The notes beneath the pieces were generated by a model, which ran no database searches, was not told the origin of the DNA, and saw only the letters and a program-made list of their open reading frames with translations. 64,000 nucleotides of DNA from JAXGPX01 sp040766745 (GTDB lineage: Bacteria; Bacillota; Sulfobacillia; Fermentithermobacillales; Fermentithermobacillaceae): positions 23,320 to 87,319 of the forward strand of contig JAXGPX010000008.1 in NCBI GenBank assembly GCA_040766745.1, in the 5' to 3' direction. Shown here piece by piece: positions 33,360 through 42,287 of the stretch; positions within the stretch are counted from its first letter, which is position 1; every line of letters starts with the position of its first letter. Position numbers and translations under genes: made by a program.

Positions 33360-34175
33360 TTGTCTGTCGAAGCCTTATTACTGCAATTTCACAGCGCAGA
33401 TGTGGTTCGCGGCTCTAGGGACGGAGGTCTTCATGTGGTCCAAAGCAAGGGTTTGAGCGGCAGCACTTTGAAGATTATTGCTGTAATATCAATGCTTATA
33501 GACCATACCTTTTATGCTATTTTCGACAAAGTGTATATAGGCAGGAGACTTCCTATGCCCGGGCTCTACTTTCAAGATGGTTGCCTGAACTACCAACATT
33601 GGATATTCGGATTGGAAAGGCTGATGAGAAGCACAATAGGGCGGATAGCGTTTCCGATATTCTGTTTTCTGCTTGTACAGGGATTTATCCATACATCAAG
33701 CAAGAGCAAATACAAGATCAGGCTGCTCACTTCTGCACTCCTGTCAGAAATACCGTTTAACCTAGCATTTCGAGATAGGTTCGCTTTTGGCGCGTCAAAT
33801 GTGTTTTTCACGCTATGGCTTGGTCTTTTGTCATTGGAAATGATACAGAAAGACTGGCATCCGGTGTTTCGGGGCCTGGCAGTGGGTGGCATAGCGCTTC
33901 TGGCCAACGCTCTAGGCTGTGATTACGGAGCATCAGGGGTTTTGCTGATAGTCATGCTCTACTTTGCAAAAGACGACAAGGTTATGACGGTCTTGGTAGG
34001 CCTCTTTGCCATTTTTGCACTCCCAGCGATTAGTGCGATGAGCATGTTGGCGTACATACCGATATACTTCTACAATGGAAAAAGAGGTTTGACGTTGAAA
34101 TATGTGTTCTACGCCTTTTACCCGGTGCATTTGCTAATCCTGTATTTTGTGAGATGCGCGATGGTGAGAGGTTAA
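33360..34175 (+). CDS. TraX-family membrane protein
   Basis: 271 residues with about seven hydrophobic segments and the TraX hallmarks: SGSTLKIIAVISMLIDHTFY near the start, RIAFPIFCFLLVQGFIHTSS, LLTSALLSEIPFNLAF and the C-terminal FYPVHLLILYF. TraX acetylates F pilin in plasmids. Chromosomal relatives in Gram-positive bacteria are integral-membrane acyltransferase-like proteins of unknown target. The TTG at 33360 is the open-frame start; the conserved part begins near residue 31, so a later start is possible. It follows the 32-bp repeat region. Confidence 0.82.
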   Translation: MSVEALLLQFHSADVVRGSRDGGLHVVQSKGLSGSTLKIIAVISMLIDHTFYAIFDKVYIGRRLPMPGLYFQDGCLNYQHWIFGLERLMRSTIGRIAFPIFCFLLVQGFIHTSSKSKYKIRLLTSALLSEIPFNLAFRDRFAFGASNVFFTLWLGLLSLEMIQKDWHPVFRGLAVGGIALLANALGCDYGASGVLLIVMLYFAKDDKVMTVLVGLFAIFALPAISAMSMLAYIPIYFYNGKRGLTLKYVFYAFYPVHLLILYFVRCAMVRG

Positions 34176-34247
34176 GTGGTAAAAAGGGGCTTTCGAGTTG
34201 AATTGATGAGTCGTTGGGTCAGCGCTCCCATGATTTCCGCACTACTA

Positions 34248-34868
34248 TCACTTTCGCTTGAGGTAGAACACAGCCAATTGTGTGCGGTCGCGCAGGTTCA
34301 GTTTCTCCAGAATGACGCTCAGGTAGTTGCGCACTGTGCCTTCGCTCAGGTATAAGGCTTCGGCAATTTCCCGGTTGCTCAGCCCTTTTGCCACAAGTTC
34401 AATGATTCTCTGTTCTCTCTGGTTGATTCCGAACTCAGCAAGGTCTGCTTGTCCGCCGCCTCTCAGCAGCTTGGGCAGTTTAGTGACAATAGCATCGCCG
34501 AACACGTTTTGCCCCGTGTGCACCGCTTTCAGGGCAGGGATGATGCTCTCAAAGTCCTGCTTCAGAATATATCCTTTTGCGCCCAGCCTGAGGGCTTGCA
34601 CAATATACTCATCATCCAGGAACGTGGTCAGAAATAGAATTCGCGCATCGGGAAATTGGCTGAGGAGGCGCTCGCAGGCCTCGAGGCCTGTCATCTTGTC
34701 CATCCGGATATCCATGAGCAATACATCGGGCTCAAGCTGTGTGAACAATTCCACTGCCTCGCGACCGTCATGGCCCATTCCGACGACCTCGATGCCGTCG
34801 CTTGTTTGCAGAATGGTCTTGAGCGATTGGCAGACCAGTGGGTCATCGTCGACTACAAGAACTCTCAT
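34248..34868 (-). CDS. NarL/LuxR-type response regulator
   Basis: 206 residues. Receiver domain with acidic pocket VVDDDP (Asp 7-9), phosphoacceptor Asp53 in LLMDIRMDKMTG, Thr in LFLTTF and Lys in GAKGYILKQDF. The C-terminal helix-turn-helix is LuxR-type (INQREQRIIELVAKGLSNRE, then IAEALYLSEGTVRNYLSVIL). The cognate kinase gene lies 89 bp upstream on the same strand. The ABC exporter operon at 37014-40414, transcribed away from the pair, is the likely target, as in many bacteriocin or drug response systems. Confidence 0.92.
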   Translation of the reverse strand: MRVLVVDDDPLVCQSLKTILQTSDGIEVVGMGHDGREAVELFTQLEPDVLLMDIRMDKMTGLEACERLLSQFPDARILFLTTFLDDEYIVQALRLGAKGYILKQDFESIIPALKAVHTGQNVFGDAIVTKLPKLLRGGGQADLAEFGINQREQRIIELVAKGLSNREIAEALYLSEGTVRNYLSVILEKLNLRDRTQLAVFYLKRK

Positions 34869-34957
34869 GCAGGAACCTCCTCTATTTATTGCCGGCTACA
34901 AGGACGCATCCGGAGTTGCCTCGTTACGGCAATTTAGATGAAGCTCACCGGATTTCC

Positions 34958-36298
34958 TTACCTCCCAGGTAGATTATAACTACTTTTGGGAATCGAGATG
35001 AAGATCCTAAACCCTCCGCTTTGGTCGATTGTCAGCCGGCCGCCAAGGGCTTCTACCCGGTCAGCCATGCTGCGAAGGCCCAGGCCTTTTCCTGCTGCGC
35101 CTGCGGGTTGTGACGATACAGTTCGGTGAGGCGCGGGCGTTCCAGAGTGGCCCTTTTCTACCACGGTTGTGGACTGAGATGGTGCAGTTAGGCGAAGCGC
35201 TGGTTTCTCAAGAGGGCCCTTTCCTGACACACTTGTGGATTGCGATGGCACAATGATGCTGCTCAGCCCTTCCTTCTGATCAAACCCCGGTGCCGCAGAA
35301 CGGCCTCTTCCCAACTGATCTACCTGATCTACCTGACCTACCTGGCTCCCCGCTTGAGTCCCATTATCCTGCAACACCAGCTGGTAGAGTGCCGGGTGTT
35401 CCAGGAGTGTAAGGGTAACCTGGGTTGCGTTTGAGTGGTGGATGATGTTGCTCAGCCCTTCCTTGATGACTGCCATAAAGCAGTAAGCGATGTCCTTCTC
35501 AGGCTCGCGGTCCAGCCTGTAGCCCAGACGAATGGGGCAGAAGGTGAACTCGCGTACCAGAGATTCAACTTTGGTACGGAGGTCCAGGGATTCATCGTGC
35601 AAGTCGTGAACGCTTGCGCGTATCCTATCCATGGCTTGCGCCAGAGTGTCGCGAACAACTTCCAGGCTCTGCCGTTCTTCCTCATTGTCCTTCGTGACCA
35701 TCAGCGCGCCTACCTGCAGAATCGACCGGGAGAGCAGGTGCCCTACGTGGTCGTGGATTTCCCGTGCGATGCGGGCGCGTTCGTTCAGTGTCGCCAGCCG
35801 GATCTCATAGTCTTGCTTTTCAATGAGTTCCTGGTTCTTCTGCCTAAGAAGCATGGACATTTCGTAGCCGCTATCGCGCAGCCGCTTGGCCTCGGTTTGA
35901 CTTCGCTCTACTGTGGCTGTGTGCAGCGCCAATACGTAGGTAACAGCCATCAGGGCTGCGGCCATCACCCATGTATTAGGGAGGAGGTTTGTGAACGAGA
36001 CAACCAATGAAACTGCGCCAGCAATGATCCACGCGCTCTTGCCGGTTGCATGGTACTGGGCCATAGCATCGTAGTATACCAGAGGCAGGAACAGGCAGAA
36101 GGCCGGCCAAACCATGCCTGCAATTGTATAGGATGCGATGCTGGCTATCATAAACATCTTTGACTTGCTGTAGCCGTTGAGTGCGCTGACTGTTGTTGCA
36201 GCCAGCATTGCCACGACGGCAGTAACGTCTTCGGCCTTACCTACCAGCAAGGCGGAACAGCAAGCCAAGATCAGGAGCCTATCCATAATTCCCTGCAT
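34958..36298 (-). CDS. DesK/NarX-type sensor histidine kinase with a repeat insertion in its ATP-binding domain
   Basis: 446 residues from the ATG at 36298, which has AGAGGAG eight bases upstream; the frame stays open to 36442 but the added 48 residues lack a site. Five or six membrane segments come first, then a coiled coil, the HisKA_3 box AREIHDHVGHLLSRS with phospho-His182, and the N box KEGLSNIIHHSNA. The G1 motif LQDNGT ends near residue 314, and the G2 motif GKGLGLRSMADRV begins only at about 403. In relatives this gap is some ten residues. The extra 80 or so residues are imperfect repeats (PSQSTSVSGKGPLEKPA, PSQSTTVVEKGHSGTPA, SSQPAGAAGKG) that each end in a GKG-like piece. Signal unknown. 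Confidence 0.85.
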   Translation of the reverse strand: MQGIMDRLLILACCSALLVGKAEDVTAVVAMLAATTVSALNGYSKSKMFMIASIASYTIAGMVWPAFCLFLPLVYYDAMAQYHATGKSAWIIAGAVSLVVSFTNLLPNTWVMAAALMAVTYVLALHTATVERSQTEAKRLRDSGYEMSMLLRQKNQELIEKQDYEIRLATLNERARIAREIHDHVGHLLSRSILQVGALMVTKDNEEERQSLEVVRDTLAQAMDRIRASVHDLHDESLDLRTKVESLVREFTFCPIRLGYRLDREPEKDIAYCFMAVIKEGLSNIIHHSNATQVTLTLLEHPALYQLVLQDNGTQAGSQVGQVDQVDQLGRGRSAAPGFDQKEGLSSIIVPSQSTSVSGKGPLEKPALRLTAPSQSTTVVEKGHSGTPAPHRTVSSQPAGAAGKGLGLRSMADRVEALGGRLTIDQSGGFRIFISIPKSSYNLPGR

Positions 36299-36442
36299 AG
36301 CCATGTCTCCTCTGGCTGTAAATCCACCGTCGCGCTTCGGTGTGTTCAGTGCGCCGTCACCCTGCACAGACACATCTTCTCCGGCCACAAGTTTGCCGTT
36401 TGGAAACTTGTGCATGCACCTAACCTTGCCGTCGTCTTTCAC

Positions 36443-37013
36443 ATTGCGGCTCTCCTCGGCAAAAGCCTACCATACCTGCTTGTATCCATCAATTTCAAAG
36501 ACCGCTTTTACTACCGAACAAAGAAGTTGCGTACCTTTTGGGCGGATTGCCAGAGTTCACCATAACTAGGGGCCTGTGCGGTTAACACATTAGCTGGAAC
36601 CTTTCAACTGGCAATATGTTCTTTCGCAACTTCTGTAACCCTAGCTGGCGGATTGGTGGAGACTGGATCGGGGGAGGCTGTTCAACCAGCAGTACGTTCC
36701 GCCGGCAACGGATCCAACCACAAATCCGCAAGCCTGGGTGGCGGATTGGGAGAAACCGTACAACCGGCAGTACATTCCGCCGGCAATCGGTATGCCTGGT
36801 TTGCGGGTTGGCCTAGACTTGGCCCCACAGAAGCACCGTTTCGCCGCACCATGACACCTTCTTAAGGTGACAACTCCTAACGTGACAATTGTCACCTTAA
36901 GATCTGATTCCAGGCACTGCCAGTGTGACTCCTAGAGCCCGTAGAATAAAGTCAGGACAGTCAGAACTGAGCAATGAACTTAGGACAGCAGGGCTGAGCG
37001 AGGAGGAGTCGTC
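36443..37013. other. Divergent control region with three degenerate repeats
   Basis: The 570 bases between the kinase and the ABC ATPase hold no gene. Three related pieces appear: CAACTGGCAATATGTTCTTT at 36608, CAACCAGCAGTACGTTCCGC at 36693 and CAACCGGCAGTACATTCCGC at 36762, each continuing with a CGCAAC- or GGCAA-like end, steps about 85 and 69 bases. A small inverted pair AAGGTGACAA/TTGTCACCTT lies at 36863-36898 and would form a hairpin or a regulator site ahead of the ABC operon. Confidence 0.55.
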
Positions 37014-37946
37014 ATGCTTATTCGTGTTCAGAATTTAGTGAAGCGGTACGGAAACCTGCTTGCACTGGATCATTTCGGCCTTCAGGTAAGAGAGGGCGAG
37101 ATTGTAGGTTTGCTCGGGCCCAACGGGTCGGGCAAGACAACGGCAATTAACTGTATCCTGGCGCTGCTGAGGTACGACAAGGGCACTATCGAGGTGTTTG
37201 GAAGGCCCATGACGCCGGATGCCTACGACATAAAACGGAATATCGGTATTGTCATGCAGAACGTGGCTGTCTTCAATGAGCTGCGGGTGGATGAGAACAT
37301 TGACTACTTCTGCGGCCTGTATGTTCAGGATGCCAGCACACGCCGCAGGCTGGTTGAAGAGGCCATGGACTTTGTGGGGCTGGGCCAATTCCGCAAGTTC
37401 TATCCCAAGAAACTTTCAGGAGGGCTGTTACGCCGGCTGAATATCGCCTGTGGTATCGCCCACAAACCGAGGCTCCTCATACTTGATGAACCAACCGTTG
37501 CAGTGGACCCACAGAGCAGGAATAGTATTCTTGAAGGCATCCGGGAGCTCAACCGGAACGGCACGACTGTAGTATACACCTCCCATTACATGGAAGAGGT
37601 CGAGCAGCTGTGTACCCGCATTGTAATCATGGATAAAGGGAAAACACTGGCTACGGGAACTACAGAGGAACTAAAGGCGATGATTAACGACGGAGAAACC
37701 ATCAGCGTGGAGATGTATGTGCTAGATCCTGATCATCTGGCCAAGATCCGTCAGCTGCCCCACGTGACCCGGGCCCATTATTCCGACAACCGTCTGTCAG
37801 TACACTATGACGGTGGCCAGCATAACTTGCTCCGTTTGCTTGACCATCTGAAGGCGCAGGATATCTCCTTTAACAGGGTCTTTTCAGAGCAGCCAACGCT
37901 TAACGATGTGTTCCTTGAGATTACCGGCAGGCAACTCAGGGACTGA
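37014..37946 (+). CDS. ABC-2 exporter ATP-binding protein
   Basis: 310 residues: Walker A GPNGSGKTT, Q-loop VMQNVAVFNELRVDENIDYF, signature LSGGLLRRLNIACGIAH (slightly unusual LSGGLLRR), Walker B LILDEPTVAVDP, switch His in TSHYMEEVEQLC, then a C-terminal domain of the DrrA/CcmA type. GAGGAGGAG precedes the ATG. Two permease genes follow at once. Divergent to a two-component system, this is probably an inducible drug or peptide exporter. Confidence 0.92.
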   Translation: MLIRVQNLVKRYGNLLALDHFGLQVREGEIVGLLGPNGSGKTTAINCILALLRYDKGTIEVFGRPMTPDAYDIKRNIGIVMQNVAVFNELRVDENIDYFCGLYVQDASTRRRLVEEAMDFVGLGQFRKFYPKKLSGGLLRRLNIACGIAHKPRLLILDEPTVAVDPQSRNSILEGIRELNRNGTTVVYTSHYMEEVEQLCTRIVIMDKGKTLATGTTEELKAMINDGETISVEMYVLDPDHLAKIRQLPHVTRAHYSDNRLSVHYDGGQHNLLRLLDHLKAQDISFNRVFSEQPTLNDVFLEITGRQLRD

Positions 37947-37962
37947 GGAGGTGTACTCGGGG

Positions 37963-39210
37963 ATGTTTATGCATTTGTTTGGATACCGGTTGAAATGCCT
38001 TGTGCGCGATAAGGAAACTGTCTTCTGGACGTTGATCTTTTCCATATTGTTGGCGACGCTGTTCTACTTTGCCTTCGGCCATCTCGTGGCAGAGCAGGAA
38101 AAATTCGAACCTGTCAAGGCCGTGGTAGTAGACAGTCAGAACTATCGCGAGAACGTTAGCTTCCGGCAGGTACTTGAGTCATTATCCAGGGAAGGGGAAA
38201 ACCAGATACTTGAGCTGACTGTGGCCGGTGAGAAAGAAGCTGAGAAGTTGCTTGAAGATGGCAAGGTCGCTGGGATCATCACTGTTGGCGAGCCAGGTGG
38301 GCCAGGTGAAGCAGCACCAGATGGCTCAGGCGGCTCAGGTGAGCCGGGTGAGTCTGGCCAATCAGGCGGGTCAGGCCAGCCGGGTGTACCAGGCGAGTCA
38401 ATCGGACTCACAGTGAAACAGCGGGGCATTAACCAGAGCATACTCAAGGCGATTTTGGACGAGTATGCACAAACGGCCAAGACAGTTACGGATATAGTTG
38501 CGAAGAACCCGGCCGCCCTGCGGCAGCTTATTGGGGATCTGCAAACTCGCAAGAGCTATACCGAGCAAGTGTCGTTTTCCGACGCAGTGCCTGATACCAT
38601 GCTGGGTTACTTCTACGCATTGATAGCCATGGCTTGTATGTATAGCAGCTTCTGGGGGCTGCGCAACACCATTGACCTTCAGGCTGATTTGTCAGCCCAG
38701 GGAGCGCGGCGCAGCGTGGCACCTACACACAAGATAAATGTAGTGTTGGCTGATGCTGCAGCGGCACTGGTCATCAGTTTTGCCGAAGTGCTGATTCTCC
38801 TGGCGTATCTGGTGTTCGTACTAGGAATCAGTTTTGGGAATCAGCTTGGCTATGTATTGCTCACGTGTTTGGCAGGGAGTGTTGCAGGTGTCTCACTGGG
38901 CAACTTAATCGGTACAGTTAGCTCCGGGGGCGAGGGTGTCAAAACCGGAATTGTCATAGGCACGAGTATGACCATGAGCTTCCTGGCAGGTTTGATGTGG
39001 GTTGATATGAAATACGCTGTTGCATCCAAGGCTCCGGTGCTTTCTTACATCAATCCGGCGGCTTTGATATCAGATGCATTTTACAGCCTGTATGTGTTTG
39101 ACACTCACCGCCGCTTCTTTATCAATATCGGCATGTTGTGCCTGATTTCGGCTGTGATGTGTACGGTAAGTTTTATGTGGCTTAGGAGGGAAAGGTATGC
39201 AAGTATTTAA
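37963..39210 (+). CDS. ABC-2 exporter permease 1, with collagen-like insertion
   Basis: 416 residues of the DrrB/YhgE-like permease type: one N-terminal membrane segment (about 22-40), a large extracytoplasmic domain, then five or six segments from residue 200 on. Inside the extracellular domain at residues 109-146, after KVAGIITVGE, is a run of Gly-Pro-Gly-Glu-Ser-like triplets (GSGGSGEPGESGQSGGSGQP) before the conserved text resumes at IGLTV. ATG at 37963 has GAGGAGGTG nine bases upstream. It overlaps permease 2 by 14 bases. The insert is probably a flexible loop. Confidence 0.85.
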   Translation: MFMHLFGYRLKCLVRDKETVFWTLIFSILLATLFYFAFGHLVAEQEKFEPVKAVVVDSQNYRENVSFRQVLESLSREGENQILELTVAGEKEAEKLLEDGKVAGIITVGEPGGPGEAAPDGSGGSGEPGESGQSGGSGQPGVPGESIGLTVKQRGINQSILKAILDEYAQTAKTVTDIVAKNPAALRQLIGDLQTRKSYTEQVSFSDAVPDTMLGYFYALIAMACMYSSFWGLRNTIDLQADLSAQGARRSVAPTHKINVVLADAAAALVISFAEVLILLAYLVFVLGISFGNQLGYVLLTCLAGSVAGVSLGNLIGTVSSGGEGVKTGIVIGTSMTMSFLAGLMWVDMKYAVASKAPVLSYINPAALISDAFYSLYVFDTHRRFFINIGMLCLISAVMCTVSFMWLRRERYASI

Positions 39211-40414
39211 GGCATATTTCAAAGTGATGCGCGGCTCGACGGTATCTCTGGCAATTAACCTTAGTGTCTTCCTTGGGCTTGCAGTGCTTTTCTCTGTTCT
39301 GGCGCCTTCAACTGCCGTAGTCGATTTTGAGCCGGCCAGGACTCCTGTGGCCGTGATTAACAGGGACGGAGACGCGAAGCTCGCCCAGGGCCTGGTTGAT
39401 TACCTTGCCCGTACCAGCCGGTTAGTACAGTATCCAGATGATGAGGAGAAACTCCAGGATGCGCTCTTCTATCGTAAGGTGGAGTACATCGCCATTATCC
39501 CAGCGGGTTTTTCAGAGGCATTCATGTCCGGGAGAGATTGCCCTATCCAAAAAGTGATCGTGCCTGATTCTACCAGCAGTTACTATGTTGACATGAGCAT
39601 CAATAAGTTCCTCAACACTGTGAGGCTCTACAGGGCCTATGGCGAAGGAGGCGTAGAGGGCGAGAACGGTGAAAATGGTGAAAGCGGTGACAACCGTTCC
39701 CAGGCCCGCCTGGCGGAGGCCGCCATGGCAAATCTGGCTCTTGACACCCCGGTAACCATGAAATCGTTCGGTGGTTCAAACGGTGATCGCCCAGGGCATT
39801 CCTACTACTTCGCGTACTGTGCGTATGCGCTGCTTGCCATGGTTATGACAGGTGTAAGTTCAATCATGATAGCGTTCAACGAGTCAGATTTGTACCTGCG
39901 CAACTTGTGTGCTCCGCTTCCGCGCCGTAACATGAGCCTGCAGCTGGCTGCCGGCCATAGCGTGTTCGCTCTGGGGTGCTGGACAATACTTGTGATTGGC
40001 AGTTTGATCTTGCACGGTAAAAACCTGCTTTCTTCCGGGCTTTTGGGATTGTACTCCCTCAATACACTGGCCTTTGCTGTTGTATGTGCCAATATTGGCT
40101 TCCTGGTGGGGAGTTCAGTAAAGAGCCGTGGTGCACAAGCGGGAGCAGTCAACGTGATTGCCAATGGACTGAGTTTCTTGGGCGGAGTGTTCGTACCTCA
40201 GTCAATCATGAGCAAACCGGTGCTGGCTGTCTCCAAATTTCTGCCGTCATACTGGTTCATCCGGGCCAATGATGCTATCTGGGAGCTTGCGCGATTTACA
40301 GCTGACACCTTGCGTCCCATATACGGTAGCATCTTGATTCAGCTTGGATTTGCTGTGGCGATATTTTCAGTAACGCTGCTTCTGAGCAAAGAACGGAGGG
40401 TGTCGTATTTGTAG
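39197..40414 (+). CDS. ABC-2 exporter permease 2
   Basis: 405 residues with the same plan as permease 1: N-terminal segment at 18-38, extracellular domain, six C-terminal segments starting near residue 200. The two are distant paralogues that presumably form a heterodimer with two copies of the ATPase. It also holds a low-complexity stretch at residues 150-168 (EGGVEGENGENGESGDN) in the same relative place as the collagen-like insert of its partner. AGGAGGGAAAGG precedes the ATG. Cargo is unknown. Confidence 0.85.
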   Translation: MQVFKAYFKVMRGSTVSLAINLSVFLGLAVLFSVLAPSTAVVDFEPARTPVAVINRDGDAKLAQGLVDYLARTSRLVQYPDDEEKLQDALFYRKVEYIAIIPAGFSEAFMSGRDCPIQKVIVPDSTSSYYVDMSINKFLNTVRLYRAYGEGGVEGENGENGESGDNRSQARLAEAAMANLALDTPVTMKSFGGSNGDRPGHSYYFAYCAYALLAMVMTGVSSIMIAFNESDLYLRNLCAPLPRRNMSLQLAAGHSVFALGCWTILVIGSLILHGKNLLSSGLLGLYSLNTLAFAVVCANIGFLVGSSVKSRGAQAGAVNVIANGLSFLGGVFVPQSIMSKPVLAVSKFLPSYWFIRANDAIWELARFTADTLRPIYGSILIQLGFAVAIFSVTLLLSKERRVSYL

Positions 40415-40515
40415 GAGAATTCAGGTGCGTCTGACCCCATGTTGAGGTATTCAGTAAGCCTGAATACACCCGTATTGCGCAAACGGACAACATAGAACAG
40501 CGAGGTACCGTGATT

Positions 40516-41619
40516 ATGGAACGCAAATTGTCAACACTTCATATTCTGCTTCTCTGTCTTTCAGTCTGTTCAGTCTGTCTTTCAGCTTGCACCAATGGAG
40601 ATAGGAGAGAGTCAAATGGTGCAGTTAGGCCTGAAAAACTGGGGTTTGAGGGTGGGAATCTCAATGCAGGAGGGCTAATGTGCGGCGACGGTAATGGTTG
40701 GGTTTATTACCGCAGTGAAAGCGATTATTGGTGTTTGTACAAAGCAAAGCTTGATGGATCCGGCAAGGCTAAACTCAGTGACGGATGTCCTCAGAACATT
40801 AATGTTTTGGACGGGTGGGTGTATTACTCCAACTTCCGTGACGGATTCTCCATCTACCGAGTGCGAGTCGACGGCAAGGAGGAGACAAAGCTTGTAGATG
40901 GATACTGCAGCAATCTGTACGTGGCGGAAAGCGGTTTGTACTTCGATATGCGTGACGAGCATAATTCCGCCCAGATATACCATGCCAATCTCGACGGTTC
41001 GGAGATGAAACTGATTATTCCTGATATGAAGCTCTGCTACTACTACGATGGCATAGTCTACTGCAGCAACACACAGAAGCTGTGCACTTACGACCTGGAA
41101 ACAGGTACTCTTTCGGCCATTTGTGAAGAGTATACATATAATGTCAGCGTCAACGATAGCGGGATTTACTTTTGGGATGTCAATAATGATTGTTTTTGCC
41201 GAATAGATGGCGTCAGAAGCACCGAGGTAATCGTCTCTGGCGGGGACTTCTATAACCTGACGGGCACGAAGCTCTATCATACCGGCTACGGAGGGGTGAG
41301 CAGCAAATCTGCCTGCATTTATTGCGTAGATGTGGATACCAAAGAACGCGAGAGGGTGCTCAGTCTGTCTGACCAGTATTTTGACATCGATGGCAACTTG
41401 CTTGGACTCACTGTAGATATGCAGATTACAGAAATAGTTGACGAATCTCTTTTTGACGATGAGGGCCAGTTTATTGGATACAGTGAAAATTGTTCTTACA
41501 CATATGTTATTGAGGATTTGGCCTTTGCGCGCGGGTCTCTCCGTAAGAGTATATTTGAAACCGGCAAACTGGATTGTCTTATTCTGTTGGATGGGGGAAA
41601 CGGTGTGGTTTGGGATTAG
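40516..41619 (+). CDS. Lipoprotein with DUF5050-like beta-propeller repeats
   Basis: 367 residues. Signal peptide with a Cys-rich hydrophobic core ending in the lipobox CLSAC, then repeated blocks of the type GWVYYRSESDYWCLYKAKLD, GWVYYSNFRDGFSIYRVRVD, GLYFDMRDEHNSAQIYHANL and GIYFWDVNNDCFCRID, each about 45 residues, as in DUF5050 proteins predicted to form propellers. It lies on the outer face of the membrane. The ATG at 40516 is ten bases from CGAGGT; a GTG at 40510 is an alternative. It follows the exporter by about 100 bp and may be co-transcribed, perhaps as a ligand sensor or immunity protein. Confidence 0.8.
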   Translation: MERKLSTLHILLLCLSVCSVCLSACTNGDRRESNGAVRPEKLGFEGGNLNAGGLMCGDGNGWVYYRSESDYWCLYKAKLDGSGKAKLSDGCPQNINVLDGWVYYSNFRDGFSIYRVRVDGKEETKLVDGYCSNLYVAESGLYFDMRDEHNSAQIYHANLDGSEMKLIIPDMKLCYYYDGIVYCSNTQKLCTYDLETGTLSAICEEYTYNVSVNDSGIYFWDVNNDCFCRIDGVRSTEVIVSGGDFYNLTGTKLYHTGYGGVSSKSACIYCVDVDTKERERVLSLSDQYFDIDGNLLGLTVDMQITEIVDESLFDDEGQFIGYSENCSYTYVIEDLAFARGSLRKSIFETGKLDCLILLDGGNGVVWD

Positions 41620-42118
41620 CGCGGTTGGATGAGTTGTTAGGCCGGCAATTTCAGGACTCGTTAGTTACGAGGTAGCCGCCTATTTGTTGGTGGGGGAGGC
41701 GTATCGTTTGATTTATGCATGTCCCAGGGCTGCAATCTCCACCGTTCTTTTATGGGGAGTAGGACAATGATTGAAGGATTCTACTGATTCACCATAACTA
41801 GGGTCTTCCAGCCCCTGCAGGTATCTGACCACCTAGGGCCAAAAGGTGACCACCATGAGTAAGAAATAGTTTTCATATTTTCACCTCCAATGTGGCTCAT
41901 AGCAGATTATCTGTTGAATTGCGAGCGAAAAGCGAAACTCCGTGGCCTTTATAGAGCAACCTATCTATGCATGCCCCAGTCGCAATCCAAAGTGCCCCCC
42001 CATTGTTGGGGGTATTATATTTGGGAGTCCTTCAAGGTACGTTGACATAGCAGTTCGCCCCAGGGTCTGCCTTTGCCGGAAGGCTGAAAGGCAGCTGTGA
42101 CGTTGAATAGCAGATCAC
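41620..42118. pseudogene. Gap with a decayed copy of a Phd/Doc promoter region
   Basis: No intact gene. On the minus strand 41875-42050 resembles the upstream part of the phd gene at 55791-55900: TTTCACCTCCAATGTGG versus TTTCCACCTCCAACGTGG, then TGTTGAATT, CATGCCCCAGTCGCAAT versus CATGTCCCAGTCGCGAT, and CAAGGTACGTTGA versus CAAAGTACGTTGA. The start codon is followed by a short frame (MKTISYSW...) that soon ends, so only the promoter, ribosome site and a few codons of an antitoxin-like gene survive. CCCCC/GGGGG at 41993-42009 forms a small hairpin followed by TATTATATTT. Confidence 0.6.
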
Positions 42119-42177
42119 AATAAAAAACAAAAGGGCACTCACAAAAAATGTGGCAAACGCATCTATGTATGTGCCCT
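42119..42177 (-). terminator. Intrinsic terminator of the amidohydrolase transcript
   Basis: On the minus strand AGGGCAC (42177-42171) pairs with GTGCCCT (42138-42132) and is followed at once by TTTGTTTTTTATT. It lies about 110 bases after the amidohydrolase stop. Confidence 0.7.
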
Positions 42178-42287
42178 CTAATTACCCTTTGGTGTGTTCG
42201 TGTTCTATTTGAGGCCGCTATGGATCAAACTCCGAAAAGACCGTACCGCCTTGCCCTGCTTTGACTGTTATTCCAAGCCGTTATGAA

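Noticed and set aside
32628..33360. Minus-strand frames of 151 and 115 codons upstream of the GNAT gene
   Set aside because: They run through tandem repeats and give Ser/Pro-rich repetitive text; explained by the repeats, not by genes.
36556..41803. 16-base direct repeat TTCACCATAACTAGGG at 36556 and 41788 as attachment sites of a mobile element
   Set aside because: No integrase or mobile genes lie between the copies, and one shared 16-mer in 64 kb is not far from chance.
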